From assembly GCA_003497545.1 (NCBI GenBank), contig DNNT01000050.1:1-5510 (forward strand): a stretch of DNA of 5,510 nucleotides, given 5' to 3'. Below the pieces are notes generated by a model, which ran no database searches, was not told the origin of the DNA, and saw only the letters and a list, made by a program, of their open reading frames with translations. This document shows, one piece after another, positions 1-5,510 of the stretch (its first letter is position 1; every line of letters starts with the position of its first letter). A program made the translations under genes and the position numbers. Source of the stretch: Arenimonas sp. (GTDB taxonomy: Bacteria > Pseudomonadota > Gammaproteobacteria > Xanthomonadales > Xanthomonadaceae).

Positions 1-269
1 GCTACAACGCCCAGTTCGGCGGCCAGCTGTTCTACGAAATCGAAAACGGCAAGATCACCCGCATGCTCGAGGACGTGGCCTACCAGATCCGCACGCCGGA
101 ATTCTGGAACGCCTGCTCGGCGATCTGCGACGAGTCGGACTACCGCCTCGGCGGCAGCTTCTTCGACGGCAAGGGCCAGCCCGGCCAGATCTCGGCCGTC
201 TCGCACGGCGCCGCGACCACGCGCTTCGACGGCGTGAACATCATCAACACCGCCCGCAACCTCGGCTGA
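1..269 (+). CDS. TldD-like metalloprotease subunit, C-terminal fragment (5' end outside window)
   Basis: The window opens inside this gene. The reading frame runs from base 3 to a TGA at 267-269 and gives the last 88 residues. The fragment resembles the C-terminal domain of the TldD/PmbA (modulator of gyrase) family: a strand-rich stretch reading LFYEIENGKITR, then TPEFWNACSAICDES, then GKGQPGQISAVSHGAATTR, ending INTARNLG. The next gene is a paralogue with an equivalent segment (TFYIENGEIKHPVKNFRF), which supports a TldD/TldE-type pair. In characterised TldD, a HExxxH motif in the middle of the protein and a Cys near the C-terminus bind zinc. The HExxxH part lies upstream of the window and cannot be checked. 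The usual Cys-Gly-Lys segment appears here as FFDGKGQPGQ without Cys, while a His (codon 204-206) lies shortly after. The ATG at 63-65 is internal and not a true start, because homologous sequence continues upstream of it. The family call is fairly secure; the catalytic state is not determined. Confidence 0.85.
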   Translation, partial: YNAQFGGQLFYEIENGKITRMLEDVAYQIRTPEFWNACSAICDESDYRLGGSFFDGKGQPGQISAVSHGAATTRFDGVNIINTARNLG

Positions 270-276
270 CCGGCGC

Positions 277-281
277 AGGAG
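277..281 (+). promoter_or_regulatory. Ribosome binding site of the PmbA-like gene
   Basis: AGGAG lies 9 nt before the ATG at 291 in the 21-nt gap after the upstream stop codon. It is the clearest Shine-Dalgarno sequence in the window and fixes the start of the next gene. Confidence 0.7.
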
Positions 282-290
282 CCCTGAACC

Positions 291-1625
291 ATGAGCATCT
301 ACACCGAAGAACAGGCCAAGGCCATCCTGGACAAGGTCATCGCCCTGTCCCAGGCCGACGAGTGCACCGCCACGCTGTCGGGTTCGATCACCGGCAACAT
401 CCGCTTCGCGCTCAACAACGTCTCCACCAGCGGCATCGTTTCCAATGCCCAGCTGATCGTGCAGTCGGCGTTCGGCAAGCGCGAGGGCATCACCACCATC
501 AACAGCTTCGACGACGCCTCGCTCGAGCGCGTCGTGCGCCGCGCCGAGGAACTGGCCCGCCTGGCGCCGGAAAACCCCGAGCGCATGCCGGCGCTGGAAA
601 AGCAGGACTACAAGCCCAGCCCCACCTTCGTGCAGGACACCGCCGACATCACGCCCGAGCAGCGCGCGCAGATCGCCGCCGCCTCGATCGGCCCGTGCAA
701 GGACAACAAGCTCATCGCCGCCGGCTTCCTGCAGGACGACCAGAGCTTCTTCGCCTTCGCCAACTCCAAGGGCAACTTCGGCTACCAGCGCGCCACCAAC
801 CTCGACTACACCTGCACGGTGCGCACCGAGGACGGCCGCGGTTCCGGCTGGGTGTCGCGCAACGCCGCCGACGTGAAGCAGTTCGACGCCGACGAGTCCA
901 TCCAGGTCGCCATCCAGAAGGCGCGTGATTCGGCCGAGGCCAAGGCGCTCGAGCCGGGCAAGTACACCGTGATCCTGGAACCGGCCGCCGCGGCGGGCCT
1001 GATCAGCTTCATGATGTTCTTCTTCGACGCCCGCCAGGCCGACGAAGGCCGCAGCTTCCTGTCCAAGAAGGGCGGCGGCACCAAGCTGGGCGAGCAGGTC
1101 TACGACCCGCGCGTGACCATCATGGCCGACCCCTGGGACCCCGAGGCGCCGGTGATGCCCTGGGACCAGGAAGGCCTGCCGCGCGAAAAACACGCCATCA
1201 TCAAGGACGGCAAGGTCGAGTACCTGCAGTACTCGCGCTACTGGGCCGAGAAGCAGGGCAAGCGCGCCGTGGGCCAGCCGGGCAACCTGCTGATGGCCGG
1301 CGGCAGCAAGTCCACCGCCGAGCTGGTGAAGGGCACCCAGAAGGGCATCCTGGTCACCCGCACCTGGTACATCCGCATGGTGGACCCGCAGACCGTGCTG
1401 CTAACCGGCCTGACCCGCGACGGCACCTTCTACATCGAGAACGGCGAGATCAAGCACCCGGTGAAGAACTTCCGCTTCAACGAGTCGCCGGTGATCATGC
1501 TCAACAACATCGAGGAGCTCGGCAAGCCGGTGCGCCTGAGCGGCGACGAGTCGCCGTTCGTGATGATGATCCCGCCGATGAAGCTGCGCGACTTCACCTT
1601 CACCTCGCTGTCCGACGCGGTGTGA
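291..1625 (+). CDS. PmbA/TldE-like protein, TldD/PmbA family, probable non-catalytic partner
   Basis: This 444-residue protein is close in length to E. coli PmbA/TldE (about 450). An N-terminal alpha/beta region (about 1-110) includes NNVSTSGIVSNAQLIVQSAFGKREG, followed by the helix SLERVVRRAEELARLAPENP. The C-terminal half carries family features: EPGKYTVILEP (221-231), RTWYIRMVDPQTVLLTGLTRDG (357-378) and FYIENGEIKHPVKNFRFNES (380-399). At the place where TldD has its HExxxH zinc motif, this protein reads VILEPAAAAGLISF (227-240). There is no HExxH anywhere, so it is probably the metal-free TldE-type subunit that pairs with the TldD-like product encoded just upstream. Known TldD/TldE pairs form a cytoplasmic protease that processes microcin B17 and degrades CcdA. 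No signal peptide or membrane segment is seen. The start is supported by AGGAG at 277-281. The family is confident; the substrate is unknown. The arrangement implies co-translation with the TldD-like gene, and the DUF4159 gene follows after 15 nt. Confidence 0.92.
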   Translation: MSIYTEEQAKAILDKVIALSQADECTATLSGSITGNIRFALNNVSTSGIVSNAQLIVQSAFGKREGITTINSFDDASLERVVRRAEELARLAPENPERMPALEKQDYKPSPTFVQDTADITPEQRAQIAAASIGPCKDNKLIAAGFLQDDQSFFAFANSKGNFGYQRATNLDYTCTVRTEDGRGSGWVSRNAADVKQFDADESIQVAIQKARDSAEAKALEPGKYTVILEPAAAAGLISFMMFFFDARQADEGRSFLSKKGGGTKLGEQVYDPRVTIMADPWDPEAPVMPWDQEGLPREKHAIIKDGKVEYLQYSRYWAEKQGKRAVGQPGNLLMAGGSKSTAELVKGTQKGILVTRTWYIRMVDPQTVLLTGLTRDGTFYIENGEIKHPVKNFRFNESPVIMLNNIEELGKPVRLSGDESPFVMMIPPMKLRDFTFTSLSDAV

Positions 1626-1627
1626 CC

Positions 1628-1632
1628 GAAGG
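1628..1632 (+). promoter_or_regulatory. Ribosome binding site that decides the DUF4159 start
   Basis: GAAGG is spaced 8 nt before the ATG at 1641. A GTG at 1632 in the same frame would overlap this sequence and has no Shine-Dalgarno of its own, so the ATG is the better start. Confidence 0.6.
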
Positions 1633-1640
1633 TGGCGCCG

Positions 1641-2336
1641 ATGCAACGCCGTCGTTTCCTCGGCCTGCTCGGCGCCTCCCTGGCCCTGGCGGCGGCGCGT
1701 CCCGCGCGCGCCGCCACGGCCGACTACGATTTCTGGTTCACGCGCCTGATGTACGACTCGGGCGACTGGGACGTGGACCAGCGCATGCCCGCCAACGTCA
1801 TCACCTCGCTGATCGAATACACGAAGCTGCGGGTTGACCCGAAGGAGCACGTGCTGGCCCTAGCCGACCCGCGCATGCTGCAGGCGCCGTTCTGCTACCT
1901 GGCCGGGCACAAGCTGGTGGAGTTCAACCCGGAGGAGCGCCGCAACTTCGAGCGCTACGTGCGCAGCGGCGGCTTCGTGTTCGTGGACGATTGCAACCAC
2001 GACATCGACGGGCTGTTCGCCAAGTCCTTCGAGGCCGAGATGGCCGCCATCTTCGGCCCTCGCGCGCTGCAGAAGCTGCCGCCGCGCCACCCCGTTTATT
2101 CCAGCTTCTTCCGCTTCGACGGCCCGCCCGCCACCGGCTTCGAGCTCAACGGCTGGGGCGACGACCTGGTGCACGACTACCTCAAGGGCATCACCATCGA
2201 CGGCCGCCTCGGCGTGCTCTACAGCAACAAGGACTACGGCTGCGAATGGGACTACGACTGGCGCAACAAGCGCTGGCTGGCCGAAGACAACACCAAGTTC
2301 GCGGTGAACATCGTGATGTACGCGCTCACCGCCTGA
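1641..2336 (+). CDS. DUF4159 domain protein with Tat-type signal peptide
   Basis: The predicted product is 231 residues from the ATG at 1641; a GTG at 1632 would add three residues but overlaps the likely ribosome site. The N-terminus has a twin-arginine motif, QRRRFLG (2-8), a hydrophobic stretch [11 protein letters not shown] (9-19) and a signal-peptidase-like A-R-A site with cleavage likely after residue 24. This predicts export of a folded protein through Tat. The mature part matches the DUF4159 pattern: [16 protein letters not shown] (28-43), a helix [14 protein letters not shown], then [14 protein letters not shown] (86-99), [16 protein letters not shown] (106-121) and a C-terminal [14 protein letters not shown] (194-207). 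The 'step over a threshold, then [10 protein letters not shown]' layout recalls the Rossmann-like glutamine-amidotransferase/ThuA fold assigned to this family, but I see no Cys-His-Glu triad, so enzymatic activity is doubtful. DUF4159 genes are commonly found beside MoxR/DUF58/BatA genes, as here. The molecular role is unknown. Confidence 0.88.
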   Translation: MQRRRFLGLLGASLALAAARPARAATADYDFWFTRLMYDSGDWDVDQRMPANVITSLIEYTKLRVDPKEHVLALADPRMLQAPFCYLAGHKLVEFNPEERRNFERYVRSGGFVFVDDCNHDIDGLFAKSFEAEMAAIFGPRALQKLPPRHPVYSSFFRFDGPPATGFELNGWGDDLVHDYLKGITIDGRLGVLYSNKDYGCEWDYDWRNKRWLAEDNTKFAVNIVMYALTA

Positions 2337-2355
2337 AACCAACCCTGGACGACCG

Positions 2356-3351
<996 letters not shown>

Positions 3352-3358
3352 GGCGCCG

Positions 3359-4255
3359 ATGTCCGGCCCGGACTTCATTCCCGCCGCGGTGCGCGCCCGG
3401 CTCAAGGACCTGCGCCTCGCCGGGCGCCGGGCCGCGGGCGGGCACGGCTTCGGCCAGCACCGCAGCCGCAGCCGCGGCGCCGGGCTGGAGTTCGCGCAGT
3501 ACCGCGCCTACGAACCGGGCGACGAGCTGCGCCAGATCGACTGGAAGCTCTACGCGCGCTCCGACCGCTTCTTCGTGCGCGAATCCGAACGCGACAGCCC
3601 GCTCACCGCCTGGGTGCTGGTGGACGCCACCGCCTCCATGGCCCAGGGCGACGCCGCCCGCCCCGGCTGGACGCGCCTGGACGCCGCGCGCGCCCTGGCC
3701 GCCTGCGTGTTCGAACTGGCCCTGCGCCAGGGCGACCGCTTCGGCCTGGCCGCCATCAGCGGCGACGGCCTGCAGCTGGTGCCGCCCGGCGCCGGCCCGC
3801 GCCACCGCGACCGCTGCCTGCTGGAACTGCAGGGCCTGCGCGCCCGCGGCGACTGGCCCGACGAAACGCGCCTGCGGCCGCTGTGGGAGCGCATCGCGGC
3901 CGGCCAGCTGGTGCTGCTGCTGGGCGACGACTTCGACGAAGGCGCCGTGGTGCTGATGGAAAAGCTGTCGGCGGCGCGGCGCGAAGTGCTCAACATCCAG
4001 CTGCTCACCGCCGAGGAGCGTGATTTCCCCTTCCGCGGCGGCCACCGTTTCCGCGACCCGGAATCGGACGTCGAACTTATCGGCGACGGCGTCGCCGCGC
4101 GCGCCGATTTCCTGGCGCGTTTCGGCGCCGCGCGCGAGGCGCTGCAGGCCCGCCTGGCCGCCAGCGGCGTGCGCCGCGTGGAATATTTCCTCGACCAGCC
4201 GCTGGACGCGCCGCTGCGCCGGCTGCTGGCCCCGCAGGCCGCGGAGCGCGCATGA
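3359..4255 (+). CDS. DUF58 domain protein (VWA-like), predicted cytoplasmic
   Basis: This 298-residue protein carries the DUF58 signature [28 protein letters not shown] (48-75), preceded by a basic Arg/Gly/Ser-rich stretch ([14 protein letters not shown]). The following segment [12 protein letters not shown] (83-94) looks like the first strand and metal-site loop of a von Willebrand A domain. DATAS (89-93) fits the DxSxS MIDAS pattern with Thr at the middle position. A later strand, [13 protein letters not shown] (183-195), supplies acidic residues at the expected distal metal-site loop. No transmembrane helix is seen, unlike DUF58 proteins that have two N-terminal membrane spans, so this one probably stays in the cytoplasm and docks on a partner. 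Members of this family are nearly always encoded next to MoxR ATPases, and this gene follows one by 7 nt. It overlaps the next gene by 4 nt (ATGA). It probably serves as the VWA adaptor of the MoxR machine, which is an inference from context. Confidence 0.93.
   Translation: MSGPDFIPAAVRARLKDLRLAGRRAAGGHGFGQHRSRSRGAGLEFAQYRAYEPGDELRQIDWKLYARSDRFFVRESERDSPLTAWVLVDATASMAQGDAARPGWTRLDAARALAACVFELALRQGDRFGLAAISGDGLQLVPPGAGPRHRDRCLLELQGLRARGDWPDETRLRPLWERIAAGQLVLLLGDDFDEGAVVLMEKLSAARREVLNIQLLTAEERDFPFRGGHRFRDPESDVELIGDGVAARADFLARFGAAREALQARLAASGVRRVEYFLDQPLDAPLRRLLAPQAAERA
4243..4246 (+). promoter_or_regulatory. Ribosome binding site of the BatA-like gene
   Basis: GGAG lies 5 nt before the ATG at 4252, inside the end of the DUF58 gene. 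Together with the ATGA overlap it supports translational coupling. Confidence 0.45.
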
Positions 4256-5397
4256 GCCTGGCCTTCCCGCTGGGCCTGCTGGCGCTGCTGGGCCTGGCCC
4301 TGCCGCTGCTGGTGCACCTGGCCCGGCGCGAGGAACAGGTGCCGACGATGTTCGCGGCGCTGCGCTGGCTGCAGGCGCGGCGCAAGCCGCAGCGGCGCTT
4401 CCGGCTGGAGGAGTTCCTGCTGCTGGCGCTGCGCCTGTTGCTGGTGGCGGGGCTGGCGCTGCTGCTGGCGTCGCCCTTCCTGCGCGGCGCCACCGGTGCG
4501 CCGGCGTGGGTACTGGTGCATCCGGCGCTGGACCCGGCGCAGGTGGAGCGAAATCCCGAAACGCCGGCGCATTGGTTGGCGCCCGGTTTCCCGCCGCTGG
4601 AAGGTCCCGCGCCCGCGACTGACGTGCCCGTAGCCAGCCTGCTGCGGCAGGCGGACGGCGAGCTGGCGGCAGCCACCGCGCTGACGGTGTGGTTGCCCGC
4701 GCGCGTCACCGGCTTCGACAGGGAGCGCCCGCGGCTTTCGCGCGCGGTGGATTGGCGCGTGCTGCCGACGCCGGCCGCAGCGGCGCCCGAGGCCTCGAAC
4801 GCCACGCCGTTCGCACTGGCCATCCGCCACGCGCCCGACCGCGCCGACCAGGCGCGCTGGCTGCGTGCGGCGCAGAAGGCCTGGCAGGTCGCCGCCGGCG
4901 CCGACGCACCCGCGGGCGATGCCGCCATCGCCGGCACGCCGCTGCCGGACAAGGTGCAGGCCGTGGCCTGGCTTGCGCCCGGTGAACTTCCGCCCGAACT
5001 GCGCGCCTGGATCGAAGCTGGCGGCACCGCGCTGATCGCCCACGACGCCATTTGGCCGATCACCGGCGGCGGGACGGCCACGCATGACGACACCGACTGG
5101 CTCACCGAAACCCGTCTCGGCGCGGGCCGCGTGCTCCAGCTGCACCCGCCGCTGTACGCCGAAGCCTTCCCCGCGCTGCTGGAGCCTGATTTCCCGGCCC
5201 GCCTGCGCGCCCGCCTCGAAGCCGCGCCGCCCGCACCCACGCTGGCCGACGTGGCCGCCATGGCGCCGCGCACCGGCGCCGACGGTTTCGAACCCGCGCC
5301 CCGTCCGCTGGAACCCTGGCTGGTGGCCGCGCTGTTGCTGCTGTTCGCGTTGGAACGCTGGTTCGCCGCCAGCCCGCGCCGCGGGGCGCCGGCGTGA
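4252..5397 (+). CDS. BatA-like membrane protein with N-terminal double membrane anchor
   Basis: This 381-residue protein starts with the two-helix anchor typical of BatA N-terminal domains. Helix 1 spans about residues 3-22, ending PLLVHLARR. A cytoplasmic loop with FAALRWLQARRKPQRRFRLEEF (34-55) follows, and helix 2 spans about 55-77. A third helix lies near the C-terminus (PWLVAALLLLFALERWF, 355-371). Between them is a region of about 275 residues, presumably periplasmic given the basic loop between helices 1 and 2. It contains AWVLVHPALDPAQV (85-98), where a VWA protein would carry its DxSxS metal site but this one does not. It also contains LTVWLPARV, and VQAVAWLAPGELPPELRAWIEAGGTALIAHD (235-265), which resembles the strand-helix-strand of amidotransferase-like folds in this protein group. 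It overlaps the DUF58 gene (ATGA) and the following gene (GTGA). It probably anchors the MoxR/DUF58 machine to the membrane and may contact the exported DUF4159 protein; that role is inferred. Confidence 0.87.
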   Translation: MSLAFPLGLLALLGLALPLLVHLARREEQVPTMFAALRWLQARRKPQRRFRLEEFLLLALRLLLVAGLALLLASPFLRGATGAPAWVLVHPALDPAQVERNPETPAHWLAPGFPPLEGPAPATDVPVASLLRQADGELAAATALTVWLPARVTGFDRERPRLSRAVDWRVLPTPAAAAPEASNATPFALAIRHAPDRADQARWLRAAQKAWQVAAGADAPAGDAAIAGTPLPDKVQAVAWLAPGELPPELRAWIEAGGTALIAHDAIWPITGGGTATHDDTDWLTETRLGAGRVLQLHPPLYAEAFPALLEPDFPARLRARLEAAPPAPTLADVAAMAPRTGADGFEPAPRPLEPWLVAALLLLFALERWFAASPRRGAPA

Positions 5398-5510
5398 GCG
5401 CGCCGCAGCGCCTGGCCAGGGCCATCGCCGCCGCGCGGCTGCGCAGCGCAGGCGTGGTGTTCGCCTTCGCCACGCCGCTGGCACTGGCCGTGGGCGCGCT
5501 GGCCTGGCGC
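5394..5510 (+). CDS. Hypothetical membrane protein, N-terminal fragment (3' end outside window)
   Basis: A frame opens with GTG at 5394, overlapping the BatA-like gene's TGA at 5395-5397, and stays open for 39 codons to the window end. A GC-rich ribosome-like GGGG lies at 5383-5386, 7 nt upstream. The visible residues have a basic amphipathic start (SAPQRLARAIAAARLRSAG) and then a hydrophobic run VVFAFATPLALAVGALAW, which looks like a first transmembrane helix. In comparable MoxR/DUF58/BatA operons, the gene after BatA often encodes a large multi-domain membrane protein of unknown function. Only the first helix can be seen here, so no family is assigned. GTG codons at 5451 and 5454 are alternative starts, but they would remove the basic segment and the overlap. 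Confidence 0.6.
   Translation, partial: MSAPQRLARAIAAARLRSAGVVFAFATPLALAVGALAWR

Noticed and set aside
63..65. ATG at 63 as the true start of a 68-residue gene
   Set aside because: The frame is open upstream to the window edge with TldD-like sequence (LFYEIENGKITR), so this Met is internal to a truncated gene.
362..928. 188-codon + strand frame inside the PmbA-like gene
   Set aside because: His/Arg-rich out-of-frame translation with no ribosome site and no family resemblance. The overlapping frame is clearly the real protein.
1632..1634. GTG start for the DUF4159 gene
   Set aside because: It overlaps the GAAGG ribosome site that is well spaced for the ATG at 1641. Starting at the ATG also gives a compact Tat signal.
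2337..2355. Possible promoter or terminator in the DUF4159-MoxR gap
   Set aside because: Only 19 nt, with no stem-loop, T-run or recognisable -10/-35 pair. The gap is too short for an independent unit on sequence grounds.
3550..5484. 644-codon open frame on the - strand
   Set aside because: It lies antisense to the DUF58 and BatA-like genes, is extremely rich in Arg, Ala, Gly and Gln with low-complexity runs, and has no recognisable domain. It is a by-product of high GC with few stop codons.

Overview
This is a GC-rich window of about 70% GC with strong G/C third-position bias. It comes from a bacterium, and gene content and protein style suggest a proteobacterium, most plausibly a gammaproteobacterium of the Xanthomonadaceae/Lysobacter type. 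That placement is an inference from general familiarity, not from a search. There is no rRNA, tRNA, mobile element, CRISPR array or phage gene.

Everything reads on the + strand as one tightly packed, apparently single operon of seven genes, with both end genes cut by the window edges. In order they are: (1) the C-terminal end of a TldD-like metalloprotease subunit, 1-269; (2) a complete PmbA/TldE-like subunit that lacks the zinc motif, 291-1625; (3) a DUF4159 protein with a Tat-type signal peptide, 1641-2336; (4) a MoxR-family AAA+ ATPase, 2356-3351; (5) a soluble DUF58 protein with a von Willebrand A-like fold, 3359-4255; (6) a membrane protein with the BatA-type N-terminal double membrane anchor, 4252-5397; and (7) the start of a probable membrane protein opening with GTG, 5394 to the window end. 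Gaps are 21, 15, 19 and 7 nt, followed by two 4-nt stop/start overlaps (ATGA, GTGA). No promoter or terminator is visible, so the operon begins upstream and continues downstream.

Genes 4-6 form the familiar MoxR / DUF58 / BatA-like module. In related systems a MoxR ATPase works with VWA-domain proteins as a chaperone-like or metal/cofactor-insertion machine at the cytoplasmic membrane. Genes 1-2 look like a TldD/TldE-type protease pair, a family known to clip peptides such as microcin B17 precursor and CcdA. The exported DUF4159 protein sits between the two modules. The joint arrangement suggests an envelope-directed maturation or quality-control system in which proteolysis and AAA+/VWA remodelling are linked. 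Its substrate is unknown and cannot be read from this window. The main points of interest are this coupling, the apparently non-canonical metal-site region in the TldD-like C-terminus, and the apparent loss of VWA metal-site residues in the BatA-like protein.
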